DNA from: Myxococcales bacterium
Lineage (GTDB): Bacteria > Myxococcota_A > Polyangia > Polyangiales > Polyangiaceae
DNA: 34,156 bases
Assembly: GCA_023248735.1 (NCBI GenBank)
Contig: JAHFDY010000029.1
Span: forward strand, 1 to 34,156
Direction of reading: 5' to 3'
The position numbers and the translations under genes are program-made. Positions 1 through 7,213 of this stretch are shown here, piece by piece. A model generated the notes under the pieces. That model did no database searches and had not been told where the DNA came from. It saw only the letters and a list, made by a program, of their open reading frames with translations. The stretch's first letter is position 1. Every line of letters starts with the position of its first letter.

Positions 1-36
1 CTAGCCAGAGGCCCGGCGCCCGACTATGAGGGCCCC

Positions 37-1056
37 GTGAAGTTCGTCGATTCGTGCAAAGTCAAGGTAGTTGCCGGCAATGGCGGTAACGGTTGCGTGG
101 CGTTCCGCCGGGAACGATTCATTCCGTTCGGCGGGCCATCGGGGGGCGACGGCGGCAAGGGTGGCGACATCGTGTTCGAAACCGATCCCGGCATCTCGAC
201 CTTGCTCGACTTGAGTTACGCGCACACGCTGCAAGCCGACAAAGGCGAGAACGGCATGGGCCAAGACTGCTACGGCCGTGGCGGCGCCGACCGCTTCGTG
301 AGGGTTCCTGTTGGAACCCAGATTTTCGACGCTGCGGCAGACGCGTTGCTCTTCGATCTCGACCAACCGAACACCCACACGATCGTCGCGAAAGGCGGCC
401 GAGGCGGCCGAGGCAACATTCACTTCTCGACGCCCGATGACCGCGCACCTCGCCGAGCCGAGCCAGGCGAAGATGGTCAAGAACGTGAACTACGCCTCGA
501 GCTGAAGGTCATGGCTGACGCCGGCCTGCTCGGCTTCCCCAACGTCGGAAAGAGCACGTTCATCCGCGCAGTCTCGCGCGCGCGCCCAAAGGTCGCCGAC
601 TATCCGTTCACGACCCTTACCCCTCACCTCGGTGTGGTGGCTCTGACCGGCGACGCGCACTTTGTGATCGCCGATATCCCCGGTCTCATTCCTGGGGCAT
701 CCGAGGGCGCTGGCCTCGGCATTCGTTTCTTGAAGCACGTGGAACGCACGCGCGCTCTCTTGCACCTCGTTTCCCTCGATCCTGCCGAAGATCGCGAGCC
801 GCTCAAGGACTACGACGTGATCATGGCCGAGCTCAAGGCATTCGATCCCGAGCTTGCGGCAAAACCGCAGGTGGTCGCGCTTACCAAAGGTGACTTGCCG
901 GAAGTGCGCGAGGCGTACCCAAAACTCAAGACGCGATTCAAGAAACGCGGTGTCGAACTGCATCTCGTTTCGGCGCCGACCCAAGAAGGCACACGCGAAC
1001 TGCTCTTTGCGCTCTACCATCGCGTAAAAGGGATCATGCCAAGTAACGAATGGTAG
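37..1056 (+). CDS. obg: Obg/CgtA family GTPase
   Basis: Essential P-loop GTPase of the Obg family, which binds the 50S ribosomal subunit and links ribosome assembly to growth. The 339-aa product has the glycine-rich Obg fold at residues 1-158 (for example FIPFGGPSGGDGGKGG), then the G domain: G1 GFPNVGKST at 166-174, G3 DIPG at 213-216, G4 as TKGD at 283-286 and G5 around VSAP at 311. The GTG start at 37 gives the family-typical MKFVDSCKVKVVAGNGGNGC. There is no C-terminal Obg (OCT) extension, as in many shorter family members. Odd point: the G4 motif is TKGD where Obg proteins normally have NKxD. A gene on the same strand follows after 24 bp. The identification is firm; only the consequence of the G4 change is uncertain. 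Confidence 0.96.
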   Translation: MKFVDSCKVKVVAGNGGNGCVAFRRERFIPFGGPSGGDGGKGGDIVFETDPGISTLLDLSYAHTLQADKGENGMGQDCYGRGGADRFVRVPVGTQIFDAAADALLFDLDQPNTHTIVAKGGRGGRGNIHFSTPDDRAPRRAEPGEDGQERELRLELKVMADAGLLGFPNVGKSTFIRAVSRARPKVADYPFTTLTPHLGVVALTGDAHFVIADIPGLIPGASEGAGLGIRFLKHVERTRALLHLVSLDPAEDREPLKDYDVIMAELKAFDPELAAKPQVVALTKGDLPEVREAYPKLKTRFKKRGVELHLVSAPTQEGTRELLFALYHRVKGIMPSNEW

Positions 1057-1080
1057 CCGAACTTCGACGGTGAATTGTCG

Positions 1081-2112
1081 GTGAGCGAGAAGACAGAAGA
1101 AGCCACGCACAAGCGCCAGCAACGCGCGCGCGAAGACGGTGATAGTGGCATAAGTGCGAACCTCGCGCATGCCGCGGCGTTCGCCGTCGTGGTCATGTTG
1201 CTCCCAGCGTGGGCTGGCGCGTTCGTTGAATTTGCGGCGCATGGCATTCGCTCTGCGATGGCGCACCCACACGTGGACCCGCCATCGGCGATGCAACTTG
1301 GCGCAAGCGTACTGCTGCTGACACTGCCGCCTCTGCTCGTGGTTGCAGCGACGAGCACGGTCGTCCACCTTTTGCAGACCGGCGGGATTGTGAGCGCAGG
1401 TCGACTCGCTCCAAACTTTGGAAAGTTGAATCCCTTTGAAGGCGTGAAGCAACTTCTCACAAGGACCCGCTTATTCTCCGTTGTGCGTGCTCTCGTCTTT
1501 GCGGCGGTGATCCTCTACTGGACCTTCACTGGCCTTCGCGACCACGCAGTCGACATCGCTCGCACTTCGGGTCGAGCAGGTGCTGTTCTCCCCGTCGTGG
1601 GTCCAATCTTGCGCACGCTTCTCCTTAAGACCGCGGCGCTCGGCCTCGCTCTCGGCGCGTTCGATTTCGCAATCAATCGCGCCTCGTGGCGAAAGCGCCT
1701 CAAGATGTCCAAAGACGAAGTGCGTCGCGAGCACAAGGAGAGCAACGGTGATCCGGAGCTGAAGGCCGCCCGTGAACGCGCGCATCAAGAAGCGCTCTTC
1801 TCGACCCAGCTCGCGAACGTCAAGAAGGCCACCGTCGTGATCGTCAACCCGATTCATGTTGCGTGCGCGCTTCACTACAAAGATGGTGAAGACGACGCAC
1901 CGACGCTCGTCGCCTCTGGCGCGGGCGACAACGCGGCACGCATCGTCGCTGCAGCGCGTGCGGCAGGTATCCCCGTTGTACAAGACGTGCCCCTTGCGCG
2001 CGCTCTCTATCAATTGTCAACCGACGAGACCATTCCGGAAGCGCTCTATGAAGCGGTCGCTGAAGTGATCCGCGCGGTGTGGGAAGAGGAGCAGGCGAGC
2101 ACCGTCCGCTGA
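1081..2112 (+). CDS. SctU/FlhB-family type III secretion export-gate protein, NPIH variant
   Basis: Integral membrane component of a type III (flagellar or injectisome) export apparatus, the family that switches substrate specificity by self-cleavage. The N-terminus MSEKTEEATHKRQQRARE matches the family opening, so the GTG at 1081 is preferred over the TTG at 1075. About four hydrophobic segments fill roughly residues 28-200. A basic linker follows (RASWRKRLKMSKDEVRREHKE), then the cytoplasmic domain with the cleavage site N256-P257-I258-H259 (343-aa numbering) where NPTH is usual. The rest of that domain is well kept (APTLVASGAGDNAARI, VPLARALYQ, IPEALYEAVAEV). No other secretion gene is in the window. 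It may be an orphan, or part of a dispersed apparatus as seen in non-flagellated myxobacteria. Confidence 0.93.
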   Translation: MSEKTEEATHKRQQRAREDGDSGISANLAHAAAFAVVVMLLPAWAGAFVEFAAHGIRSAMAHPHVDPPSAMQLGASVLLLTLPPLLVVAATSTVVHLLQTGGIVSAGRLAPNFGKLNPFEGVKQLLTRTRLFSVVRALVFAAVILYWTFTGLRDHAVDIARTSGRAGAVLPVVGPILRTLLLKTAALGLALGAFDFAINRASWRKRLKMSKDEVRREHKESNGDPELKAARERAHQEALFSTQLANVKKATVVIVNPIHVACALHYKDGEDDAPTLVASGAGDNAARIVAAARAAGIPVVQDVPLARALYQLSTDETIPEALYEAVAEVIRAVWEEEQASTVR

Positions 2113-2131
2113 CTGCGGCGCGTGCGTGGGC

Positions 2132-2404
2132 TTACCCCTCATCCACGTCCACGCCCCTCACGCTGCCGTCCGCTTCGATGCGCACTGCGTAGACGCCGCC
2201 ATCGCCCCTCACGCTGCCGTCCGCTTCGATGCGCACTGCGTAGACGCCGCCGCGCAGCAAGCCGCGCAAGTGCATCAGCACGAGCGCAAACGTCGGTTGC
2301 GCAACCACGCGGTACTTGATCAGCAAGGACTTGGACAGAACGGTGGTTCCGTCGCGCCAGTCGTCATTAGACCCACGAGAGATTCCATCATTGGGTCCGG
2401 CCAC
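2132..2404 (-). CDS. Small uncharacterised protein with a C-terminal 17-aa tandem duplication
   Basis: A 90-aa reading frame that begins with GTG just one base beyond the TAG stop of the preceding gene, which suggests translational coupling; no separate ribosome site is obvious. The body (SLLIKYRVVAQPTFALVLMHLRGLLR) looks like folded protein. The C-terminus holds two copies of GGVYAVRIEADGSVRG, encoded by a 51-bp direct repeat. Because 51 is a multiple of three, the duplication keeps this frame open, which supports coding. I do not recognise the family. It is the last gene of a unit with pspA and the cyclase-like gene, and converges on the sctU gene with about 20 bp between stops. The start could lie further inside. 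Confidence 0.55.
   Translation of the reverse strand: MAGPNDGISRGSNDDWRDGTTVLSKSLLIKYRVVAQPTFALVLMHLRGLLRGGVYAVRIEADGSVRGDGGVYAVRIEADGSVRGVDVDEG
2152..2251. repeat. Tandem direct repeat, two 49-bp identical copies with 51-bp period
   Basis: Copies at 2152-2200 and 2203-2251 are identical, separated by 2 bp, giving a period of exactly 51 bp (17 codons). The repeat lies at the 3' end of the small minus-strand gene and duplicates its sequence in frame. Perfect identity implies a recent slippage or unequal-crossover event. Confidence 0.95.
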
Positions 2405-2405
2405 G

Positions 2406-3242
2406 CTACGGAACGAGCAACTTCTCTACCTCGGCGCGCTTTCCCGCTCCGGCGTAAATTTTCAAGATGAGTGCGTTGCACGCAGTCACCGCGCGCGGAT
2501 GTCCTTCTTGACGAGCGGTCGCAAGTGCTTCCATGGCCTCCACCAACGCCTGCGCGCCCTGGCCCAAACTTGCATAGGCGAGCGAAAGCGCCATCGACGC
2601 GCGAACAGCCGCGAGACCACTCGTCCGCGACTTGTCAGCCAGGAGCGTGAGCATCACCTCTTCGGTCATGTTTCCATCGCTGTCGCCGCCACCGAGAGCC
2701 GCGACTTTTGACATCAGTGCATAATGCACGCGTTGCCCGGAGCGAATGGAAGGGCGGCTCGTCCAAGGCTGCGATAGGTCGCAAAAGTGAGCGACATACT
2801 GCTCGCTGCCCAAGAAGATAATCGCCGGTTCACCGACGGTCACGAGCTCGCCGCGTCGCACGGCATCTGCGCTTCCGTCGACGAGCAACTGCTTCGGACC
2901 GCACGCTTCCGCCAAAGCCTCCGCCACGCTGAGTGGCGTCCCCACCGCGAGCGCCTCTGCCGCGCCCTTTGCGTCGGCGAAGAGAGGCACGAGTGACCCT
3001 TGGCTCAGGCCGAAGCTCAAACCGAAGTAGTCGCCATCGTCGCGCGTGGCATCGATCGTCAACCCGATCGCTTCTTCGACGCCTTCATCCATCCAGGCAA
3101 AGGCGACCACCGCGGGGCTTAGCGCGACGAGCCTCGCCCCGCGCACCTCCGCGCGTGAGCACAGCGCGCGCACGTAGTGGGCGTACGCAGCAGGCTCTTG
3201 CTCCGCAAACGTCGCCGAGCGTACAGCTAAGACGATCGCCAA
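2406..3242 (-). CDS. Degenerate nucleotide-cyclase-like domain protein with C-terminal helical (TPR-like) tail
   Basis: A 278-aa protein starting with TTG 4 bp after the pspA stop, so probably made from the same message. Residues about 1-140 follow the order of a class III adenylate/guanylate cyclase fold: a first strand MAIVLAV, a helix containing YAHYVRAL, VVAFAWMDEGVEEAI, FGLSFGLSQGSL, then AEALAEACGPKQLLVD. The metal-binding Asp motifs (LFADI, GDG) are not visible, so catalysis is unlikely and a regulatory or scaffold role is inferred. Residues about 205-275 (AVRASMALSLAYASLGQGAQALVEAMEAL) look like helical TPR-type repeats. The cyclase relationship is a pattern-based inference; a structure-based search could overturn it. 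Confidence 0.8.
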   Translation of the reverse strand: MAIVLAVRSATFAEQEPAAYAHYVRALCSRAEVRGARLVALSPAVVAFAWMDEGVEEAIGLTIDATRDDGDYFGLSFGLSQGSLVPLFADAKGAAEALAVGTPLSVAEALAEACGPKQLLVDGSADAVRRGELVTVGEPAIIFLGSEQYVAHFCDLSQPWTSRPSIRSGQRVHYALMSKVAALGGGDSDGNMTEEVMLTLLADKSRTSGLAAVRASMALSLAYASLGQGAQALVEAMEALATARQEGHPRAVTACNALILKIYAGAGKRAEVEKLLVP

Positions 3243-3246
3243 CGGC

Positions 3247-3948
3247 TCACACTCGGATGCGCTTTTTCAGCGCTGCAAGCTCGTCGTCGATGGCTGCATC
3301 AGCGGCTGACGCTCCCCCCGAAGTGCCGCGCTCGAGATCGCGAAACTTCGCTTCGAGGTCGCGATCGCTTGGTCCATCTTTAAGCGCGGCCTCAACCTCG
3401 GCCATCGCCGAACCTTCGGCTTCGCGACCCTCGATCGAGTCTTCGAGCTTTCGAAAATTCTCGAAGGCGCTTGACCCTCCTTTGGTGCCAAGTTCGCCGC
3501 TCGTCGAACGTGCTTGTTGCGCGCGATTCACGATGGACCCCTTGCGCATCTTCAGCTCTTCGAGCTTGGCCTTCATGCGATCGAGCTCATCTTTCATCTT
3601 CAGCGCGACGTCTCGTTGCTCGACACGCGCGCGATCGGCCGCCTGGAGCTCCTCGGTGGCGCGCTTCTTTTGCTTCAGCGCCTCTCGAGCCAGCGCCTCG
3701 TCGTTCGTCTTGAGCGCGAGCTCCGCACGTTTCTCCCAGCGCTCTTGGTTTGCGCGAAGATCGTCAACTTTCTTGCGCAATTGCTTCTCGCTCGCAAGCG
3801 CCGACACGACCTCTTCGTGGCCCGATTTGATCTGTTGATCCATCTCTTCGAGATTGAGCTCGACGAGCTTCTTGTCGTCCTCAGCACGATCGAGCAGTGA
3901 ATTCACATTGCTCGAGATGACCTTACCCATCCGATCGAAGATTCCCAT
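3247..3948 (-). CDS. pspA: PspA/IM30 (Vipp1) family membrane-stress protein
   Basis: Peripheral inner-membrane coiled-coil protein of the ESCRT-III-like PspA/Vipp1 family, which forms oligomers on damaged membrane and helps keep the proton gradient. The 233-aa product starts MGIFDRMGKVISSNVNSLLD, the hallmark amphipathic helix. It then runs as a long charged coiled coil to about residue 150 (EEMDQQIKSGHEEVVSALAS, KMKDELDRMKAKLEELKM), and ends in an acidic, Gly/Ser-rich linker with a last helix. ATG at 3948 is chosen because AGGAG lies 8 bp upstream; an in-frame GTG at 3957 would overlap that site. It heads a three-gene unit. No pspF-, pspB- or pspC-like gene is seen, so control is unknown. 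Confidence 0.93.
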   Translation of the reverse strand: MGIFDRMGKVISSNVNSLLDRAEDDKKLVELNLEEMDQQIKSGHEEVVSALASEKQLRKKVDDLRANQERWEKRAELALKTNDEALAREALKQKKRATEELQAADRARVEQRDVALKMKDELDRMKAKLEELKMRKGSIVNRAQQARSTSGELGTKGGSSAFENFRKLEDSIEGREAEGSAMAEVEAALKDGPSDRDLEAKFRDLERGTSGGASAADAAIDDELAALKKRIRV

Positions 3949-4044
3949 CGTGTCCACTCCTGAGAAGAGGCGTAGGCTTCAGCGTATCATCGCGGCAAGA
4001 CGAGAGCCTCATTTGGCTGTAAACACGACAAAAAAAGGATGCCC

Positions 4045-4221
4045 ATGCCTACTTGCAAAGAATGCGACAGCGAAGTCGACCAACTGGTGAGCGTGAAGGT
4101 TGACGGCAAGGCAAAAAAACTCTGCGAGGACTGCGCCGACCGGGCCCGCGAAACCGCTGAGATTGCCGAAGCGAGCGAAGGCGCGGTGCAGCAAATGATG
4201 GGGTTCAAGGGTCGCAGGTAG
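4045..4221 (+). CDS. Small zinc-ribbon protein
   Basis: A 58-aa acidic protein starting MPTCKECDSEVDQLVSVKVD. Two CxxC knuckles, C-K-E-C near residue 4 and C-E-D-C near residue 28, form a probable zinc ribbon, followed by a helix (RARETAEIAEASEGAVQQMM). An AAAAGGA ribosome site lies 5 bp before the ATG at 4045; the ATG at 4039 overlaps that site and is less likely. It is divergent from pspA across about 96 bp and convergent with lpdA. Its function is unknown; a nucleic-acid or protein-binding adapter is plausible. Confidence 0.82.
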   Translation: MPTCKECDSEVDQLVSVKVDGKAKKLCEDCADRARETAEIAEASEGAVQQMMGFKGRR

Positions 4222-4238
4222 ACCCCACCTTTTTCCGT

Positions 4239-4251
4239 CGCGGACACCGCG
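4239..4251. terminator. Short hairpin between convergent genes (weak terminator candidate)
   Basis: CGCGG-ACA-CCGCG lies in the 34-bp gap between the stop of the zinc-ribbon gene and the stop of lpdA. A T-run (CTTTTTCC) is present but precedes the stem on the plus strand, so this is not a textbook intrinsic terminator in either direction. Confidence 0.25.
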
Positions 4252-4255
4252 AGCC

Positions 4256-5677
4256 TTACCGATTCATCACGTGAACGGCATGCCCTAGCGCGTGCATGCT
4301 GGCTTCCATGAGGCCTTCGCCCAGCGTTGGGTGCGGATGAATCGTGAGGCCGATGTCCTCAAGAAACGCGTGCATCTCGACGGCCAGCGCGCCCTCACTG
4401 ATGAGGTCGGTAGCCGACGGACCGACGATGTGGACGCCGAGCACTTCGTGCGAATTCTTGTCCGCCACGACCTTGATGAAACCGTCAGTTTCGTTGACGG
4501 CCATCGCGCGACCGAGCGCCGAGAATGGGAACTTCCCAACGCGAACGTCAATCCCCTTCTCTTTCGCTTGCGTCTCGCTCAACCCGACGACGGCCACTTC
4601 GGGATCCGTAAAGATTGCGCCCGGAATCGAGACCCAGTCCTTCGCGGCCTTGTGACCCGCGATGACCTCTGCGACAACCTCACCCTCCTTGCTCGCTTTG
4701 TGCGCGAGCATCGGAACGCCACTCACGTCGCCGATCGCGTAGATGGTTGGAACGTTGGTGCGGCCCAAGGTGTCGGTCGGAACGAACCCACGTTCAACTT
4801 TGACCCCAACCTCTTCGAGACCAAGCCCCGCGCCATTTGGCCTCATGCCAACCGCAACGAGAACGACGTCCGTGACGATCTTCTCCAGCTTGGCGGAACC
4901 GTCAGGCGCCTTGACTTCAACGCTGACCGAAAGTGATCCGTCTTTGTTACGTTCGTAACCCTTTGCGAGCGCGTTCTTCATGATGACCGCGCCGCGCTTG
5001 ACGAGCGCCTTCTCGACGACGGCGGTGCAATCGGCGTCGACACCAGGGAGGAGCCCCGCCGTGGCTTCGACAACCGTGACCACCGACCCGAACTTTTGGT
5101 AGACGCAACCAAGCTCAAGACCAATCACGCCGCCACCGATTACAAGAAGACGCTTCGGTATTTCCTTCAGGCTCACGGCTTCACGAGCACCGATGACCTG
5201 CCGTCCGTCGAATTTGAACGTGGGGATCTCGATGGTCGACGACCCGGTGGCGATGACGATCGCTTTCGCCTCTACGACTTCGGTCGTGCCCTCCTTCGTC
5301 TTGATCTGAACGCGATTCGGACCGACGACGCGCGCATCGCCAAAGACGAGCTCTGCTCCGTTGCCCTTAAGAAGACCGCGCACGCCAGTGGTAAGTTTCT
5401 TGACGATGCCGTCCTTCCACCCCTGCATCTTCGGAACGTCAATTCGAAGGTTGTCGGCCAAGAGGCCGATGGATGCGCCATGCGCTACCTTCTCGAAGGT
5501 GTGGCTGGTCGCGATCAGCGCCTTCGAAGGGACGCATCCCCAGTTGAGGCAGACGCCCCCCACTTCTTCCTTTTCGACGCAGAGAACCTTCTGCTTGAGC
5601 TGCCCAAGACGAATGGCGCAAACATACCCACCGGGGCCGCCGCCGATCACAACCGCATCGTAAGTCTTCGTCGTCAT
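4256..5677 (-). CDS. lpdA: Dihydrolipoyl dehydrogenase (E3 of 2-oxoacid dehydrogenase complexes)
   Basis: Flavoprotein that reoxidises dihydrolipoamide with NAD+, as the E3 subunit of pyruvate, 2-oxoglutarate or branched-chain complexes. The 473-aa product shows the FAD-binding motif IGGGPGGYVC at 11-20 and the redox-active disulfide GGVCLNWGC (C43/C48). It also has the NAD-binding motif VIGGGVIGLELG near 178-190, the FAD motif AIGDV near 315, and the catalytic dyad in HPHPTLGE at 447-454 (H449, E454). The ATG at 5677 has GGAG 5-6 bp upstream. It follows the E1-alpha gene by 102 bp on the same strand, which supports a 2-oxoacid dehydrogenase role. Length and motifs are fully normal. Confidence 0.97.
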   Translation of the reverse strand: MTTKTYDAVVIGGGPGGYVCAIRLGQLKQKVLCVEKEEVGGVCLNWGCVPSKALIATSHTFEKVAHGASIGLLADNLRIDVPKMQGWKDGIVKKLTTGVRGLLKGNGAELVFGDARVVGPNRVQIKTKEGTTEVVEAKAIVIATGSSTIEIPTFKFDGRQVIGAREAVSLKEIPKRLLVIGGGVIGLELGCVYQKFGSVVTVVEATAGLLPGVDADCTAVVEKALVKRGAVIMKNALAKGYERNKDGSLSVSVEVKAPDGSAKLEKIVTDVVLVAVGMRPNGAGLGLEEVGVKVERGFVPTDTLGRTNVPTIYAIGDVSGVPMLAHKASKEGEVVAEVIAGHKAAKDWVSIPGAIFTDPEVAVVGLSETQAKEKGIDVRVGKFPFSALGRAMAVNETDGFIKVVADKNSHEVLGVHIVGPSATDLISEGALAVEMHAFLEDIGLTIHPHPTLGEGLMEASMHALGHAVHVMNR

Positions 5678-5714
5678 CTCTGCTCCAACCGTGAAACCAC
5701 CCTGCGTTACTACA

Positions 5715-5732
5715 GGTAGGGCCGAACCTACC
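5715..5732. other. 6-bp stem hairpin between the E1-alpha and lpdA genes
   Basis: GGTAGG-GCCGAA-CCTACC is a perfect 6-bp stem with a 6-nt loop in the 102-bp gap between the two genes. There is no U-run on the minus-strand transcript. It could be a processing or weak attenuation element, or chance. Confidence 0.25.
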
Positions 5733-5779
5733 GAATGGCTAGGCGGGCGTGAAGCTTCGATTTCTTGTGCTAGGGCGCT

Positions 5780-6886
5780 TCAGTGCGCAGCAGGCGCAGG
5801 CGGAAGCGACAATAGCTCGGCTCGCTGCTCCACGAGGTGCCACGGCAACTGTGCGTAGACATCGTCGAAGAGGGTTTCGCGCGGCATCATCGGAAGCGCT
5901 TCGACGCGGTTGACCGCATCCGCAATCTCGCGCGTGAGCTCTGCTTCGAGCTCCGCATCCTGCTTGTCACTGAGCCAGCGCTCGTGCATGAGCGCCTTGC
6001 GCAGGCGGTCGAGCGGATCTTTCTTCGCCCATGAATCGACTTCGGCCTGGCTACGGTAGCGCGTTGGATCGTCACTCGTAGAGTGGGCGCCCATACGGTA
6101 CGTCACCGCCTCAACAAACGTTGGCCCGTCGCCACGACGCGCGCGGTCGCATGCTTCGGTGAGCACGGTGTGAACGGCGATGAGATCGTTGCCATCAACG
6201 CGCACACCTGGCATCCCATAGGCGATGGCCTTTTGCGCGATCGTCTCGGACGCGGTCTGGCGCGACGTCGGAACGCTTATCGACCAACCGTTGTTCTGGC
6301 AAACGAGAACGGCCGGAACCGCAAAGACGGCCGCGAAATTCATGGCCGCGTGAAAGTCTCCCTGGCTCGTCGCTCCATCGCCAGCAAATCCGATCGCAAT
6401 CGATGAGGCCCGACGCAGCTTCATCGCCCAAGCCGCGCCGACTGCGTGGGGAAGCTGGGGTCCGATGCACGAGGACCAACTCACTTGGTTAACTTGCTTA
6501 CCCGATTGGTGGCTCGGCATCTGCCGACCCTTCTGCACGTCACCACTGTTGCCAAACACCTGCGCAACAAACGCGTCGAGCGAGAACCCACGCACGAGCA
6601 TCACGGACTGTTCGCGTAGCGCCGGGAACACCCAATCGTCTTCCTTCAGCACAAGCCCCGTAGCGATTGGTACAGCTTCTTGACCATGTGCCGCACCATA
6701 GAAACCGATTCGCCCCTGACGTTGCAGAAGGATCATGCGCGCATCGAGCACACGAAGGCGCTTCATTTCGCGGTACGCACGCAAGCCAAGTTCGCGCGTG
6801 AACGTCGGCGCGAGCGACCAGTTGGCCTTTGAGCGATCGTCGAGAACGCGAAACAACCCGAGGGCACGATTTTCAGCTTCCGGCAT
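5780..6886 (-). CDS. Thiamine-diphosphate-dependent 2-oxoacid dehydrogenase E1 component, alpha subunit
   Basis: Alpha subunit of the heterotetrameric E1 that decarboxylates pyruvate or branched-chain 2-oxoacids with thiamine diphosphate. In the 368-aa product the TPP motif runs from GDG at 169-171 to NN at 198-199 (GDGATSQGDFHAAMNF, then CQNNGWSISVPTSRQ). The active-site loop is RMGAHSTSDDPTRYRS, near 268-283. HSTSDDPTRYR favours a branched-chain (BkdA-like) enzyme over pyruvate, but sequence alone does not settle it. The matching beta subunit and the E2 acyltransferase are absent; only lpdA follows. Its upstream region is occupied by the IS5-like mini-element, whose left end is 38 bp before the ATG, so its promoter lies in that short stretch or inside the element. 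Confidence 0.92.
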   Translation of the reverse strand: MPEAENRALGLFRVLDDRSKANWSLAPTFTRELGLRAYREMKRLRVLDARMILLQRQGRIGFYGAAHGQEAVPIATGLVLKEDDWVFPALREQSVMLVRGFSLDAFVAQVFGNSGDVQKGRQMPSHQSGKQVNQVSWSSCIGPQLPHAVGAAWAMKLRRASSIAIGFAGDGATSQGDFHAAMNFAAVFAVPAVLVCQNNGWSISVPTSRQTASETIAQKAIAYGMPGVRVDGNDLIAVHTVLTEACDRARRGDGPTFVEAVTYRMGAHSTSDDPTRYRSQAEVDSWAKKDPLDRLRKALMHERWLSDKQDAELEAELTREIADAVNRVEALPMMPRETLFDDVYAQLPWHLVEQRAELLSLPPAPAAH

Positions 6887-6920
6887 GGGTCCCCGACTCT
6901 ATCCGAACGCGGTAGAGGTG

Positions 6921-6924
6921 CTAG
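6921..6924. repeat. CTAG, left putative target-site duplication of the mini-IS
   Basis: CTAG abuts the left terminus (GGTC) and is matched by CTAG at 7214-7217 next to the right terminus. CTAG fits the YTAR target consensus of IS5-group elements. Confidence 0.6.
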
Positions 6925-6939
6925 GGTCCCTTATTTCTC

Positions 6940-6964
6940 ATCCGTAAACGTGCCCGTGCCCGAA
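6940..6964 (+). repeat. Left 25-bp inverted repeat arm of the mini-IS
   Basis: Exact reverse complement of 7167-7191. It contains CGTGCCCGTGCCCG. It is separated from its partner by 202 bp. Confidence 0.95.
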
Positions 6965-7021
6965 AATCGGTGCAGCAAATTTTGCCATGATGGCGTGAAT
7001 GTGAGCAGTGGCGCTGCCACG

Positions 7022-7126
7022 ATGGTTCGACTTCAACTCAACGACAGGCAGTGGACGAAGGTCGCTGCGATCCTGCAAAGCAAGCGGAGAGCTGGGCGGC
7101 CTATCGAGCCGCTCGTGGTCCAATAG
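7022..7126 (+). pseudogene. Truncated IS5-family-like transposase N-terminus
   Basis: The frame encodes 34 aa and then a TAG stop. It begins MVRLQLNDRQWTKVAAIL and has a GRP turn (KRRAGRPIE), matching the usual opening of IS5-type transposases (an LTDxQW element followed by a GRP turn). It lies about 97 bp inside the left end of the mini-element, where a transposase gene normally begins. The DDE catalytic region is absent, so it cannot be active. The similarity is short, and chance remains possible. Confidence 0.5.
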
Positions 7127-7166
7127 CATGCGGTGCAATCGGCCCGTCCACCACGAAGGTTGCGTC

Positions 7167-7191
7167 TTCGGGCACGGGCACGTTTACGGAT
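7167..7191 (-). repeat. Right 25-bp inverted repeat arm of the mini-IS
   Basis: Exact reverse complement of 6940-6964. It is followed by an outer part that ends in GACC next to CTAG at 7214-7217. Confidence 0.95.
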
Positions 7192-7213
7192 CAGAAAAAT
7201 ACGAGGACAGACC

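Larger units (their letters stand above)
6925..7213 (+). mobile_element. 289-bp non-autonomous IS5-like element (MITE-like)
   Basis: This fills the 327-bp space between the E1-alpha gene and the lipoprotein gene. Both outer ends read inward as GGTC. The long terminal arms share a perfect 25-bp inverted repeat (6940-6964 versus 7167-7191) plus a partly matching outer portion that differs by small gaps. The matching tetranucleotide CTAG flanks both ends. Inside, a plus-strand frame at 7022-7126 encodes a 34-aa peptide resembling an IS5-family transposase N-terminus. The simplest reading is an internally deleted insertion sequence that needs a transposase in trans. The right flanking CTAG contains the TAG stop of the neighbouring lipoprotein gene, so insertion there leaves that protein unchanged. 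Family assignment is inference from memory, not a database hit. Confidence 0.65.

Noticed and set aside
490-1452. Long minus-strand open frame antisense to obg and sctU (320 codons)
   Set aside because: It lies entirely under two well-identified genes, has no recognisable domain, and is a codon-bias shadow common at high GC.
2933-3838. 301-codon plus-strand frame opposite pspA
   Set aside because: Low-complexity Arg/Ser-rich product typical of an antisense shadow; the minus-strand PspA coiled coil is unambiguous.
6938-7138. Minus-strand frame inside the mini-IS ending in GHGHVYG
   Set aside because: It overlaps the terminal repeats and has no known domain; the transposase-like frame on the plus strand explains the interior better.
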